Source: Granulicella sp. S190 (GTDB lineage: Bacteria > Acidobacteriota > Terriglobia > Terriglobales > Acidobacteriaceae). From it: 64,000 bases of DNA. Below, in pieces: positions 27,812 to 36,895 of this stretch. The translations under genes and the position numbers were made by a program. A model generated the notes under the pieces. It was not told the DNA's origin. It did no database searches and worked only from the letters and a program-made list of their open reading frames with translations. The stretch is from contig NZ_LMUD01000039.1 of the NCBI RefSeq assembly GCF_009766095.1, positions 222,563 through 286,562 on the forward strand. Reading direction: 5' to 3'. The stretch's first letter is position 1; each line of letters begins with the position of its first letter.

Positions 27812-27994
27812 GTGAGCTTTTACTGGCCATCGCTGATCGGTTTTTTCTTGGGCTTCGCCTTCGGAGTCGGCTGTGCTTTGGCAGTGATGTACTCGATCTA
27901 TATGGGAGGATATCGCGCAGCCGTACGCGACTCCCAGCTAACAACCCCGCCCGAGCGCTACCTTAGAGCAAAGGAAAAATCAGCGGACTCATAG
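27812..27994 (+). CDS. Small membrane protein of unknown function
   Basis: A 60-residue frame from GTG 27812 has one long hydrophobic segment, SLIGFFLGFAFGVGCALAVM, followed by a charged tail with YRAAVRDSQ. It is divergent from the M20 gene (start 27738) and lies before DUF421, which runs on the opposite strand. No clear ribosome site is seen. Composition and hydrophobic layout make it a plausible single- or double-pass inner-membrane microprotein, but there is no family evidence. Confidence 0.5.
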   Translation: MSFYWPSLIGFFLGFAFGVGCALAVMYSIYMGGYRAAVRDSQLTTPPERYLRAKEKSADS

Positions 27995-28028
27995 CGTCTG
28001 CCAAGGGAACGGACGGGCGAATGCAGGC

Positions 28029-28616
28029 TTAAATCGGCAACGCGCCTCGCGCCGCCAGCTCGGCACGCATCTGTTTCACCTCGAGATGCAGCTCCTCGAT
28101 CGACTTTCTCAGCTCGGCACGCTGTGCATCATCTCCCATAGCCTTGATGCCCTCCAGGTAGAAGTTCCCATTCGGTTCAAGAACGCACTTCTCTACCTCG
28201 TTGAAATCGTTAAATCCCTGCTTGTGCAGAACCGATCGCAGCTCAAGTTCCGTAAGCGCCTCGCGCTTCGCCTCATCCCAGTCGACGACCCCGTGCCGGA
28301 TCAGCACCGACGCCTTGCCTTCAAAAGCCTGACTAAGTTTCGGCATCCGAAACAGCACTCGCGACAGAAGCCAATTGATCGACAGCAGCGACAGCGCACC
28401 GATCACACCACCCGAGACCGAGTTGTCGTCTCCGATCATCGCGTTCTGCACAGTGTTTGAGAGACTCAAAAGCACAACCAGATCGAACGGATTAAGCTGT
28501 GCCAGCTCCCTCTTGCCGAACAGCCGCAGGAAGCTGATGAGACACAGATAGACAATAACCGGCCGGAGAATCTTCTCCAGCAGCGGCAGATGCATATGAA
28601 ACATGCTTTCAATCAA
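28029..28616 (-). CDS. DUF421 domain membrane protein (YetF/YcaP-like)
   Basis: The 195-residue protein is taken from TTG 28616, five bases after GGAGAG; ATG 28604 is the alternative. It has three N-terminal hydrophobic segments (VIVYLCLISFLRLFG; VVLLSLSNTVQNAMIGDD; GVIGALSLLSINWLL) and a cytoplasmic DUF421 domain with KASVLIRHGVVDWDEAKREA and LELRSVLHKQGF. A coiled C-terminal tail of about 30 residues (RKSIEELHLEVKQMRAEL) is present. The family function is unclear; Bacillus relatives act in spores. It lies next to galE on the same strand with 84 bp between, possibly in one transcript. Confidence 0.87.
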   Translation of the reverse strand: MIESMFHMHLPLLEKILRPVIVYLCLISFLRLFGKRELAQLNPFDLVVLLSLSNTVQNAMIGDDNSVSGGVIGALSLLSINWLLSRVLFRMPKLSQAFEGKASVLIRHGVVDWDEAKREALTELELRSVLHKQGFNDFNEVEKCVLEPNGNFYLEGIKAMGDDAQRAELRKSIEELHLEVKQMRAELAARGALPI

Positions 28617-28700
28617 GGGTCTCTCCTTCTACTTTGCTGCAGCTGCAAGCAGGACGGCAGCACGAGGGATCATGTTTGCCGTCCTGTCCGGGAAACATCC

Positions 28701-29678
28701 CTATGCGTACCGCCTCTGGTGCCACTCCCAAGCGCTCGACACAATCTGATCCAACTCCGCGAACTTCGGCTTCCACCCCAGTTCGGCTTTGATCTTCTCC
28801 GAACCCGCCACCAGAATGCCGGGGTCGCCCGGCCGGCGATCGCACTCCTCCACCGCAATCGGCCTTCCTGTCACGCGACGCACCGACTCGACGACCTCAA
28901 GCACACTGAACCCCTGCCCATTACCGATGTTGTAGATCAAGCGGCTCTTGGACTCGCTCAACGCCCCAAGCGCGAGAAGATGCGCCTCGGCCAGATCCTG
29001 CACATGGATGTAGTCACGAACGCACGTCCCATCCTTGGTCGGGTAGTCGCGGCCAAAGATCTTGATGTTCGCCCGTTTCCCCAGCGCCACATCGAGGATG
29101 AGCGGGATTAGGTGCGACTCTGGTTCATGGGCCTCTCCATAGCCTTCGATGGCCCCGGCTACATTAAAGTAACGCAGGCTTGCATACTTAAACCCATGGA
29201 TGAGGTTCATCCACCGAAGCATATGCTCCACCAGTAATTTGCTTTCCCCATACGGGTTGGTAGGTTGCAGCTTTGCATCCTCAAGAATCGGCGTCTTCTC
29301 CGGCTCTCCGTAGCAGGCCGCCGTCGAGCTGAATACCAGACGGTCATGTCCCGTTGCCAGCATCGCCTCCAGCAAAGTCAAAGTCGCTGCGGTGTTGTTT
29401 CGAAAATAAATCTCCGGCCGCTTCATGCTCTCGCCTGCTTCGATCAGCGCAGCGAAGTTCATCACCCCATCAAAACGGCCTTTGCGAAGGGTCTCTTCGA
29501 TCAAAGGACGATCTGCTATATCTCCCTCGACGAACGTGACATTCTCGCCCCCAGCAACCGCAGAACGCTTACTGTGGCAAAGGTTATCGAACACTGTGAC
29601 GGTGTGTCCTTGGGCCTGCAAGATCCGCGTGACCGTACCGCCGATATAGCCTGCTCCGCCTGCTATCAGAATCTTCAT
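28701..29678 (-). CDS. galE: UDP-glucose 4-epimerase
   Basis: The 325-residue protein starts at ATG 29678 behind AGGAG; an upstream extension to 29732 lacks a ribosome site. It is an extended short-chain dehydrogenase with NAD-binding GGAGYIGG at the N-terminus, VFSSTAACYGEPEKTPI, catalytic YGESK, and PTKDGTCVRDYIHVQDLAEA, the GalE signature. It interconverts UDP-glucose and UDP-galactose with bound NAD in the cytoplasm and supplies galactose for surface polysaccharide or channels galactose into glycolysis. It sits upstream of the DUF421 gene on the minus strand. Confidence 0.93.
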   Translation of the reverse strand: MKILIAGGAGYIGGTVTRILQAQGHTVTVFDNLCHSKRSAVAGGENVTFVEGDIADRPLIEETLRKGRFDGVMNFAALIEAGESMKRPEIYFRNNTAATLTLLEAMLATGHDRLVFSSTAACYGEPEKTPILEDAKLQPTNPYGESKLLVEHMLRWMNLIHGFKYASLRYFNVAGAIEGYGEAHEPESHLIPLILDVALGKRANIKIFGRDYPTKDGTCVRDYIHVQDLAEAHLLALGALSESKSRLIYNIGNGQGFSVLEVVESVRRVTGRPIAVEECDRRPGDPGILVAGSEKIKAELGWKPKFAELDQIVSSAWEWHQRRYA

Positions 29679-30055
29679 AGATTGTCTCCTAGTACCCTTC
29701 TTGGATACCACAAAAGTGCCAGTGTCAATCACTTACGCTTACGGCACTATACTTGCAGTAAGTGAAGAGCAGAGCCCCGGCCCTGAAATGTAGGACCCCC
29801 CCGAAGCACGGCGCCTGCTACAACCTTTTTCTTGAGCCCTTGCGTCTTTTCAAAGATAAGTCCAGCGCAGGCTTCCAAACTCCCCCTGATGTAGTCATAA
29901 GTTGCATTGAGTGAAATGACCGCAGGTTTGAATCACCCTATGGCGCTCCGGCATAGCACCTCGGAGTTATTTCTACTTCGCACTCGTTCTGTTTCCATAG
30001 CAGTACCAGTGCAACTCTCCCGCCTCTCGATGTGAGGCACTTCAAGGACTTTTTT
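29679..30055. other. Divergent intergenic region galE / tonB
   Basis: About 380 bp without a gene. On the minus strand a TTGACA (29728-29723) upstream of galE could be a -35 box, with TATCCA 15 bases further on as a weak -10. No repeat or hairpin with a T-run was seen. Confidence 0.35.
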
Positions 30056-31153
30056 ATGGCAAAGCCGCTTCGTAGTGATGATCCCACACCGCAGAATATG
30101 CAGTTCGCACACTTCGGCGTCCTGAACGACGGCAGCCAGAGCAAGTCTTCGCTCTTTACCTCCATCACATTGAACATCGTGCTTGCTCTCTGCGCGATCA
30201 TCATCGGAGCAGCCGCCAAGAAGACGATCGATACACGGCATAAGCTCACCGAGCTTACCGAGCCGATCCCGATGAAGAAACCAGATGAACCGCCGCCCAT
30301 CAAAATCAAGCCGCCAAAACTTCCGCCCACTCCGGTAGTCAAAGTAGATCCGCCAAAAATTAAGCTTCCAGATGTGAAGCTGCCTGACGTGCCGAAACCG
30401 CCAGAGATCAAGATGGTGCAGCAGATGCCGGTCGTGCTTCCGGCTCCTCCCAAGATCGTTCAGCCTCCGCCGGCTCCGAAGGTCGTCAGCCTCGCCCAGG
30501 CCCAGCCTGCTTCTGTGGTCAATAACTCTCCACATCCGACAGCTGTCGCCCTCGGCTCTCAGACCAACCCGATTGCGCCGTCGAATCGTCCCACCACCAC
30601 TTCCATCAACCTCGGCAACAAGGGAATGTCCGGGATGCCAGCGTCGAATAACGGCATGGGAGCAAAATCAGCTGTTGTCAACCTAGGTTCCGGCTCGGCT
30701 GGCAGTCAAAACATGCACGGCAGAGATAACGCCTCCGCCGGAGTAGTTGGAGTCAAGCTTGGAGTCACCGGTGGCACTGGACCGATGAACGCGCCCGGCC
30801 GCTCCGCAGGCGTTGTCAACCTAGGGCAGAACACTCCTCCGCCCATGCCGAAGCCTGCAGGTCCGTCCGCGGCAACAGTCAAGTCCGGACCCAAGGTTCT
30901 CTTCAAACCCAAGCCGGAGTACACCGCAGAGGCTCGCAACCTTCATATCGAAGGCGTCGTCTCGGTTCGGCTTCGTGTCTCTTCGTCCGGTGCTGTCCAG
31001 GTTCTGGGCGTCACCAGCGATCTCGGCCACGGCCTCGGCGACTCTGCCATTCACGCCGTGCAGGCCACACGCTTTCAACCCGCCACCGACGCATCGGGTC
31101 AACCGATCGATTGGGAAGGTGTTGTCAATGTAGCTTTCCAACTTGCTGGATAA
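30056..31153 (+). CDS. TonB family protein (energy transducer)
   Basis: The 365-residue protein starts at ATG 30056 behind AAGGA. A cytoplasmic head is followed by one membrane helix (LNIVLALCAIIIGAAAK, about 45-60). A long Pro/Lys/Val-rich periplasmic spacer follows (KPDEPPPIKIKPPKLPPTPV), then a Gly/Asn-rich linker, and a C-terminal TonB domain from about 285 with KPEYTAEARNLHIEGVVSV and ATRFQPATDASGQP. It carries energy from the proton gradient to outer-membrane receptors. ExbB and ExbD are not adjacent. The linker contains repeated VVNLG/VGVKLG-like units, which suggests an unusually long flexible reach. It is followed by the secreted M48-like gene. Confidence 0.9.
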   Translation: MAKPLRSDDPTPQNMQFAHFGVLNDGSQSKSSLFTSITLNIVLALCAIIIGAAAKKTIDTRHKLTELTEPIPMKKPDEPPPIKIKPPKLPPTPVVKVDPPKIKLPDVKLPDVPKPPEIKMVQQMPVVLPAPPKIVQPPPAPKVVSLAQAQPASVVNNSPHPTAVALGSQTNPIAPSNRPTTTSINLGNKGMSGMPASNNGMGAKSAVVNLGSGSAGSQNMHGRDNASAGVVGVKLGVTGGTGPMNAPGRSAGVVNLGQNTPPPMPKPAGPSAATVKSGPKVLFKPKPEYTAEARNLHIEGVVSVRLRVSSSGAVQVLGVTSDLGHGLGDSAIHAVQATRFQPATDASGQPIDWEGVVNVAFQLAG

Positions 31154-31242
31154 GAAACAATTTTTGTTCCGTCGTCGCAGCATAAAATAGCATTTAGACC
31201 ATACTCAGGCTGACCCAAGGGTCACCGTAGGAGCCGTAAATC

Positions 31243-33111
31243 ATGATTCTCGGGAAACAGTCTACCGCCGGTCTGCTTCTGGCATTTTTAGTCGCAACTA
31301 CTCTCCCCGCTGGAGCAGGCATCCTACATCCTGGCAAGAAAAAAAAGGATGATGATCTCTCCTCGACGCGCAAACCCACCCCTGCGCAAAACGCGCTCAT
31401 CGATAAGGCGATCGCCCGTGAAAAGGTAATCGTCAAGACGGTCAAGGAAAGGGCTCCCCTCGTTGAGACCTATATCCAAACCATGAAACCGGATCCGCTC
31501 CTGGGTCAGGTGCCTGAGTCGGACGAGCACTTCCTGAGCCGCGTCGACTTCAAGAGTGTTATCGGCGACAACTCGTATGCCGTAAACGAGAAGACCTCCA
31601 AAGGAAGCAGCGGCGACGGCAAACTTGGCTTTTTCAAGCACTCCGTCTCCTTCGTTGGTGGCCTTGGCAACAGCCTTCACCTGAACTTCCACGAGTCCGG
31701 CTTTGTCCAGATGCTTCTCATGGACTCGAACAGCTTCGACCGCCAGCATTACACCTTCGGCTACGTCCGTAACGACTTTCTCGGCAACACCCCGACGGCA
31801 GTGTTTGACGTAACCCCGATTGAAGGCAAGAAGGCTTTTGGCCGCTTCTTCGGTCGCATCTGGATCGAAGCGCGCAGCGGAAACGTTGTACGTTTCAACG
31901 GCGACTTCGCCGGCACCCAGGAAGATCAGAAGGAGTTCTATCACTTTGACAGCTGGCGGACCAACGTTCAGCCTGACCTCTGGCTCCCCACCTCTTTCTA
32001 CGTCGAAGAGAGCGATCCCAGGAGCGTCTCCCGCACACTCAAGTTCAAAGCGATTAATCATATCTGGGGTTACGTGCTCAAGGTTCCGCCACCGGAGTCT
32101 GAGAACACCTCGATGGATGTCGTCGGCGCAACCGACGTCAGCAACGATGCTCAGGACGTCAGCCCTCTCGGAGCCCAGCGTGCATGGGTTCAGCAGGCAG
32201 AGGACAACATCGTCGAGCGTCTCTTCCAGGCTGGCCTGCTCGATGCGCCCAGCGAGTTCGATAAAACTCTTGAAGCTCTCGCTGGCAACATTCTGGCCTA
32301 CAACAACATCACACTCTCTAGACCGATCCGCTGCCGTACGCTGCTCACTGAACCGCTGGAGTCTCTCGCCATCGGCAACACCATCGTGATTTCGAAGAGC
32401 CTTCTCGACACGACCGGTGTTGTAACTCAGGACGGCGCACAACAGATGGGTAACCTCAATGCGATTTTGGCCTTCCAGATTGCTCACATTATTCTTGCTC
32501 ACCGTCTCGACACGAAGTACGCCTTCAACGATCGTCTGCTCTTCCCTTCTACTACGGTCTTCAACCGCATCCCTATGCACCACACCGATGCAGACAACAC
32601 CGCAGCAGCGAAAAAAGCTATGGAGCTACTCAACGCGAAGGAGTTGGAAGGTGGACAGCAGTACTTCAGTCTTTACCTTCAGCAACTGCAACAGCGGGTT
32701 AAGAGTCTGAAGGCGCTCAATGAGCCGATGATCGGCGACGGTCTCGTCAAGAGCGACGCAGATCCTACCTTCTGGATGCAGGCCATCACGGCAAAGGGAC
32801 CAAAGCTCGACATGAAGGACCTGAAACAGCAGGCCGCCATGCCGTTGGCCAGCTTCCTCCGCTTCGATCCCTGGACCGATCAGGTATTCGTTCTGCACTC
32901 TGCCTTTGAGCCTCTTCTTACCGCGGCTGACAAGATGCCGTTCGAGGTTGAGCCGGTTTATCTGAAGCTGAGCTACTATAAGGCGCCCGCAGAACCAGCC
33001 GCAGCTCCGGCCGCGACGCCTGCGACCGCGGCTCCGGCCGACAATACTGCAGCACCAGCCGCAGCAACGCCGGCTGTCACTCCCCCACCAACCAACGCAC
33101 AGCAGAACTAA
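31243..33111 (+). CDS. Secreted M48-like protein with degenerate zinc motif
   Basis: The 622-residue protein starts at ATG 31243 behind TAGGAG and has a signal peptide ending near LPAGAG. Residues 60-270 form an all-beta-like region of unknown function (KLGFFKHSVSFVGGLG; GRFFGRIWIEARSGNVVRF). Residues about 320-490 resemble M48 metalloproteases: LESLAIGNTIVISKSLLD and then FQIAHIILAHRLDTKYAFND. In active M48 enzymes this last stretch is HExxH; here it is F411-Q412-I413-A414-H415, so the first zinc histidine and the catalytic glutamate are missing. A 40-residue Ala/Pro/Thr tail ends the protein. It is probably a non-catalytic envelope protein. The layout recurs, to my knowledge, in other Acidobacteriota. 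Confidence 0.75.
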   Translation: MILGKQSTAGLLLAFLVATTLPAGAGILHPGKKKKDDDLSSTRKPTPAQNALIDKAIAREKVIVKTVKERAPLVETYIQTMKPDPLLGQVPESDEHFLSRVDFKSVIGDNSYAVNEKTSKGSSGDGKLGFFKHSVSFVGGLGNSLHLNFHESGFVQMLLMDSNSFDRQHYTFGYVRNDFLGNTPTAVFDVTPIEGKKAFGRFFGRIWIEARSGNVVRFNGDFAGTQEDQKEFYHFDSWRTNVQPDLWLPTSFYVEESDPRSVSRTLKFKAINHIWGYVLKVPPPESENTSMDVVGATDVSNDAQDVSPLGAQRAWVQQAEDNIVERLFQAGLLDAPSEFDKTLEALAGNILAYNNITLSRPIRCRTLLTEPLESLAIGNTIVISKSLLDTTGVVTQDGAQQMGNLNAILAFQIAHIILAHRLDTKYAFNDRLLFPSTTVFNRIPMHHTDADNTAAAKKAMELLNAKELEGGQQYFSLYLQQLQQRVKSLKALNEPMIGDGLVKSDADPTFWMQAITAKGPKLDMKDLKQQAAMPLASFLRFDPWTDQVFVLHSAFEPLLTAADKMPFEVEPVYLKLSYYKAPAEPAAAPAATPATAAPADNTAAPAAATPAVTPPPTNAQQN

Positions 33112-33226
33112 ACTCCGAGAGCGTGGGTGGCTACTAACTCCACACCACCCACGCTCTAGCTACGTTGAGTCGGCTCACTTCAACATGACTTAGGCAATAG
33201 AAGTTGTTTTATAAGGAGGCACCCTG

Positions 33227-33769
33227 TTGAAGCGGCATATTTTGATTATCTGTTGCGCCTGCGTCCTCAGTCTGGCCACCTACTCTCACGCGCAGGCCGT
33301 TCCTACCGCCTCCCGTTCCGGTTCAATACAACTTGGTATTGCAGGAAGCACCATCAGTCCCGACTACACCCAGCCATACTTGAAGGGCGTGACTTTTTAC
33401 GGTGACTTGGACGTACGCCAGCACCTGGGCGTAGAAGGGGAGATCCATTACTCCGTCATCACCAAGGACGATATTAGTGAGAACTCCTATCTCCTCGGCC
33501 CGCGCTACAAATGGCACCACGGGCGCTTCGAACCTTATGCCAAAGTCCTGCTCGGCGTAGGCCGCTTCGGATTTCAGTCCGGCCAATACCCCATCCCGGC
33601 TACGTTTTCTTACTTCCAGTTTGCCCCTGGTGGCGGTCTCGATGTACGAGTGACACGCCACATCAATGTCAGACCGTTCGACATCGAGTTTCAGAAGTGG
33701 CCAGGATTCGAGCCTCACGGACTATCCCCCATCGCCTATACGTTTGGCGTGGCTTACACCTTGCGCTAA
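33227..33769 (+). CDS. Outer-membrane beta-barrel protein, paralogue 1
   Basis: The 180-residue protein starts at TTG 33227; the near-perfect AGGAGG seven bases upstream decides this start. A signal peptide (ILIICCACVLSLATYSHAQA) precedes a small barrel-like domain with alternating polar and aromatic strands: GVTFYGDLDVRQHLGVEGEI, YLLGPRYKWHHGRFEPYAKV and the terminal strand PIAYTFGVAYTLR ending in Arg. It resembles OmpA-type or OmpW-type eight-stranded barrels. It is closely related to the next gene (33873-34400), and the two are a tandem duplication. Confidence 0.83.
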   Translation: MKRHILIICCACVLSLATYSHAQAVPTASRSGSIQLGIAGSTISPDYTQPYLKGVTFYGDLDVRQHLGVEGEIHYSVITKDDISENSYLLGPRYKWHHGRFEPYAKVLLGVGRFGFQSGQYPIPATFSYFQFAPGGGLDVRVTRHINVRPFDIEFQKWPGFEPHGLSPIAYTFGVAYTLR

Positions 33770-33872
33770 ACCGGCAAAATTATCGTGATGATAAAAATTT
33801 GCTTTCGTTCGACCTCCCTTCGCAACCCTTACTTATTTGCGATAGGAGTTATTTCGTTTTACAGGAGTGCAC

Positions 33873-34400
33873 GTGCTGACTAAGGTTGTCATCTTTCTGG
33901 GCCTGTTGGGGGCCACATCCCTGCTGCATGGTCAAGCCTCTCCGACGGCGTCACGTACCGGAGATCTCAAGATTGGCGGCGGCTTCTCTTCAGCCGCCTC
34001 TGACTACGGAGACCGTTTCAATGGTGGCGCTGCTTACTTCGATTTTGACTTCCGCCCCCGGCTTGGAATCACCGGCGAGTTCCATTTCGTAAAAGATCAA
34101 AACGATCTCTACGAAAAGACCTACGAGATCGGCGGCCGTTATTTTCGCGACTACGGCCGCTTCGTTCCCTTCGTCAAGGTGCTCTACGGCCGCGGAGTCT
34201 TCAACTTCCCGGTCAACCCTGATGGATTCCGCGCGAACTTAGCCTACAACCTCGTAGCTGCTGGCGGAGGAGCTGACTTCAAAGTGAAGCCCTATCTTTA
34301 CGTCCGTGCAGACTGGGAGTACCAGCAGTGGTTCCAATTCGCTGGCTCCAGCCTCACCCCAAACATCGTCACCCTTGGCGCAGCCTATCGCTTCCGATAA
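33873..34400 (+). CDS. Outer-membrane beta-barrel protein, paralogue 2
   Basis: The 175-residue protein is taken from GTG 33873 because AGGAG at 33863-33867 is five bases upstream; the GTG at 33867 overlaps that site. A signal peptide ends near LLHGQA. The strands match paralogue 1 one for one: SPTASRTGDLKIGGGFS, AYFDFDFRPRLGITGEFHF, YEIGGRYFRDYGRFVPFVKV and a C-terminal strand VTLGAAYRFR ending in the usual aromatic-x-Arg. It is predicted to be an eight-stranded barrel in the outer membrane. A hairpin terminator follows. Confidence 0.83.
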   Translation: MLTKVVIFLGLLGATSLLHGQASPTASRTGDLKIGGGFSSAASDYGDRFNGGAAYFDFDFRPRLGITGEFHFVKDQNDLYEKTYEIGGRYFRDYGRFVPFVKVLYGRGVFNFPVNPDGFRANLAYNLVAAGGGADFKVKPYLYVRADWEYQQWFQFAGSSLTPNIVTLGAAYRFR

Positions 34401-34423
34401 GAGAGCGCCCTGCCTAAAACACG

Positions 34424-34449
34424 AAAGCCCCGGTCAGCGCCGGGGCTTT
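34424..34449. terminator. Bidirectional intrinsic terminator
   Basis: AAAGCCCCGG (34424-34433) and CCGGGGCTTT (34440-34449) form a perfect 10-bp stem with a six-base loop between two convergent outer-membrane genes. Confidence 0.88.
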
Positions 34450-34467
34450 CAGTTTAAACTTCAGCCT

Positions 34468-35073
34468 CTAGAAATGGTAAGCAATGCCGATAGAAGGAGT
34501 CGAGATGACCTCATAGCGGTTGGTATTGAAGATGTTCCCCGGTAGGCCGAAGGTAGGAGTCTTCACCACGAACCCACGATACTCTGCACGTATGTCGAAG
34601 CTTGGGCTTAGTTCATAAGCCACGCCGCCGCCAAACAGGCCGCCGATTCCAGTGCTCCGCTTTGCGTCCAAATTGGTCGATCCTGCATCTTTGAACGGCG
34701 AGAAGAACATCACGCCAGGACCAGCCTCAAGGAATGGGTTGAACCGCTTGAAGTTCAGGTTGTAGACATAAGCCGCGCTCACCTCTTGTTGCAGAGTATG
34801 AAGACCGCCGTTCGCCTTGCCAAAGACCTGGTAATACTGCGTATTCTGCTGGTATCCATAGTTGACTTCGAGTCCGCTCCGCGGCGTCAGCAGATAGCGG
34901 TAGCTCGCTACCAGTCCGAGAGTCGTGCTCGTGTTCTTCTGCACGCTGTTCCCGGTAATCTGTGGGGCAAACGCAGCACTGCCGCTCACGCTCACGTCTT
35001 GCCGGCTCTCCTGCGCATAACCGGCCGCCGCAGACAACATCAGCGCGCCCAACAACAACATCGTCTTCTTCAT
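34468..35073 (-). CDS. Outer-membrane beta-barrel protein
   Basis: The 201-residue protein is taken from ATG 35073, where a clear signal peptide begins (KKTMLLLGALMLSAAAGYAQ); a TTG ten codons upstream follows no better site. The mature region alternates strands and turns, for example TTLGLVASYRYLLTPRSGLE, NYGYQQNTQYYQVFG, YNLNFKRFNPFLEAGPGVMF and the final STPSIGIAYHF ending in Phe, as outer-membrane barrels do. It differs in sequence from the tandem pair at 33227-34400 but is of the same class. Its role is unknown. Confidence 0.82.
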   Translation of the reverse strand: MKKTMLLLGALMLSAAAGYAQESRQDVSVSGSAAFAPQITGNSVQKNTSTTLGLVASYRYLLTPRSGLEVNYGYQQNTQYYQVFGKANGGLHTLQQEVSAAYVYNLNFKRFNPFLEAGPGVMFFSPFKDAGSTNLDAKRSTGIGGLFGGGVAYELSPSFDIRAEYRGFVVKTPTFGLPGNIFNTNRYEVISTPSIGIAYHF

Positions 35074-35269
35074 TCTTCGCTGGATCCCTTCGAATTCGTC
35101 CAAAACTTCCTACGCTGTCCCGCAGGCAACGCGTTTACAGAGTTATGGAACGCCGTAGTCACTGTTCTTCATTGTAACCGCACGACCGCCCTCAGGTGTC
35201 CCGCCAACGCAAGAAGACCGGAGGATATGCTCCTCCGGCCAGATTTCCTCGCTTGTGCTTACCCTGTCG

Positions 35270-35734
35270 CTACTGCTGAGGAGGAGGAGGAGCCCCCTGG
35301 CCACCCTCGCGGCTCTCTCGGCGCGCCTTCATCTCGGCCTGCAACGCGTCGAACTTCGTCTTCTGGTCATCTGTCAACACGCCGCGAATCTTGTCCTGCG
35401 ACGCCTTGTGGATGTCCATCATCTTCGCGCGCTTGTCATCTCGTGAGGTTGAGGTATCCTCGCGAAGCGCCATCATCTGCTTCCGCGTGTCATCGTCAAT
35501 CGCCTTCACCTGCGTCACCTGATCGGCGGAGAGGTTCAGCTTCTTCGTCAGAAACTCAACCTGGTGCTCCTCTCGCTGCCCTGACCCACGGTGGCCGCCA
35601 TTAGGAGGGCCCGCCTGATCCTGTGCAGGCGCCGTAGACGGATCCTGCGCCATCGCGGGAAGGGCGCTTAGCGCTGTCGTACATAGCGCCAGAAAAGCTA
35701 CTTGCAATACTGATCTTCGAAATAGTGTCGTCAT
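35270..35734 (-). CDS. Spy/CpxP-like periplasmic protein
   Basis: The 154-residue protein starts at ATG 35734 and has a signal peptide ending LPAMAQ. The mature chain is almost entirely helical and highly charged, with the LTxxQ-type pattern seen in the Spy/CpxP family: LTKKLNLSADQVTQVKAI and RGVLTDDQKTKFDALQAEM. It ends in a PPPPQQ tail. Family members are periplasmic chaperones or envelope-stress sensors. No two-component system is adjacent, so its regulation is unknown. It may be co-transcribed with the barrel gene at 34468 (about 200 bp between). Confidence 0.8.
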   Translation of the reverse strand: MTTLFRRSVLQVAFLALCTTALSALPAMAQDPSTAPAQDQAGPPNGGHRGSGQREEHQVEFLTKKLNLSADQVTQVKAIDDDTRKQMMALREDTSTSRDDKRAKMMDIHKASQDKIRGVLTDDQKTKFDALQAEMKARRESREGGQGAPPPPQQ

Positions 35735-35851
35735 CGGATTCTCACTCTCCTACTGCAATCGCCGGAAGAGCCTCTCCAGCAGTCCATCTACTGCTACAGA
35801 CGCGCTTTTTTTGCAAAGGTTCTGGTATCGCGGAAAATTCACACCGCCCCC

Positions 35852-36775
35852 TTACAACCCTCGCTCCGCCTGAAAACAGTAAGGATCGCCATGCGCCTCG
35901 GCATAGGCCTCCACCACCTTCAGAAACGCCAACGCCGCATGCGACAAGCTCGCCTGTCTCCGGTACACCAATCGAAGTTTTCGCTCTATCTGCAGCTCCG
36001 GCACCTGCACCCGCACCAGCGCTCCGCTCTCCAGCTCGGTTCGCACTGTCAGCCTAGGCACAAGCGCTACGCCGTTTCCCATCTCGACAAACCGCTTGAT
36101 CGCCTCCAGCGAGGGTAGTTCCACTCCCATCTGCAGCAGAGTCTTATGCCGTTTGAAGGCCTGAATTACCTTCTGCCTCTGCGGCGACGGAATATTATGC
36201 GCAATAAAGTTTTGGCCGCCCAGCTGCCGGATCGACACCTTCCCTTCCCCAGCCAGCGGGTGCCGCGGATTCACCACAAATGCCAGCTCGTCCCGATATA
36301 CCACCATCGATTTCACCTGTGTGTCGTCCGGGCGAAAGGACAACACTCCCAGCTCCACAGAATGCATCAGCACCTCGTCTGAGATTCTGCTCGCCAAAGT
36401 CCGCTGAACGGCCAGTTTGATCCGAGGATTTTGCCGCCGAAACTCGTCGAGCAGCGGCAGCAGGTAAAGACAGGTGTACTCGTTTGCCGCAAGGTTCAGC
36501 CTGCCACGGTGCAGCTCTCGCAGCTCCGTCAAAGCCCCAGCCGCTTCGTTACGCAGATTCAATAACTTAGCGGCATACTCCCGCAAAACTTCGCCTGCAT
36601 CGGTCAGCGTTCCATCCCGCGAAGACCGTTCGAACAGAACCTCGCCCAGCTCTCCCTCAAGCTTGGCAATTGCCTGACTCACCGCTGGCTGGGTACGATG
36701 GAGCCGTGCTGCCGCTCGCGAAAAACTTCGCTCCTCCGCCACCGCCAGAAACGTCTCCATCTGGACTAAATCCAA
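35852..36775 (-). CDS. LysR family transcriptional regulator
   Basis: The 307-residue protein starts at TTG 36775, with GGAGG six bases upstream. The start gives the usual LysR opening DLVQMETFLAVAEERSFSRA, a winged HTH with RLHRTQPAVSQAIAKLEGEL, and a substrate-binding domain from about 90 (RGRLNLAANEYTCLYLLPLL). It is divergent from leuA, with about 120 bp between the two starts. LysR proteins typically control the divergent gene, so regulation of the leucine-isoleucine-valine cluster by an intermediate is a fair inference, though other LysR targets are possible. Confidence 0.9.
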   Translation of the reverse strand: MDLVQMETFLAVAEERSFSRAAARLHRTQPAVSQAIAKLEGELGEVLFERSSRDGTLTDAGEVLREYAAKLLNLRNEAAGALTELRELHRGRLNLAANEYTCLYLLPLLDEFRRQNPRIKLAVQRTLASRISDEVLMHSVELGVLSFRPDDTQVKSMVVYRDELAFVVNPRHPLAGEGKVSIRQLGGQNFIAHNIPSPQRQKVIQAFKRHKTLLQMGVELPSLEAIKRFVEMGNGVALVPRLTVRTELESGALVRVQVPELQIERKLRLVYRRQASLSHAALAFLKVVEAYAEAHGDPYCFQAERGL

Positions 36776-36895
36776 CTCAACCCTCCACGCGGCGAAGATC
36801 TCTGAAGCGAATGCCGCAATTAGAATTTTTGATATACCTACAGGCCATCATAAGCATGCATTATGATAACGTCCAGATCGAGAGTGACCAGCCCT

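Noticed and set aside
29700..29730. TGGCAC-type sequence before galE as a sigma54 promoter
   Set aside because: The -12 element lacks the required GC at the correct spacing, so it does not fit the sigma54 consensus.
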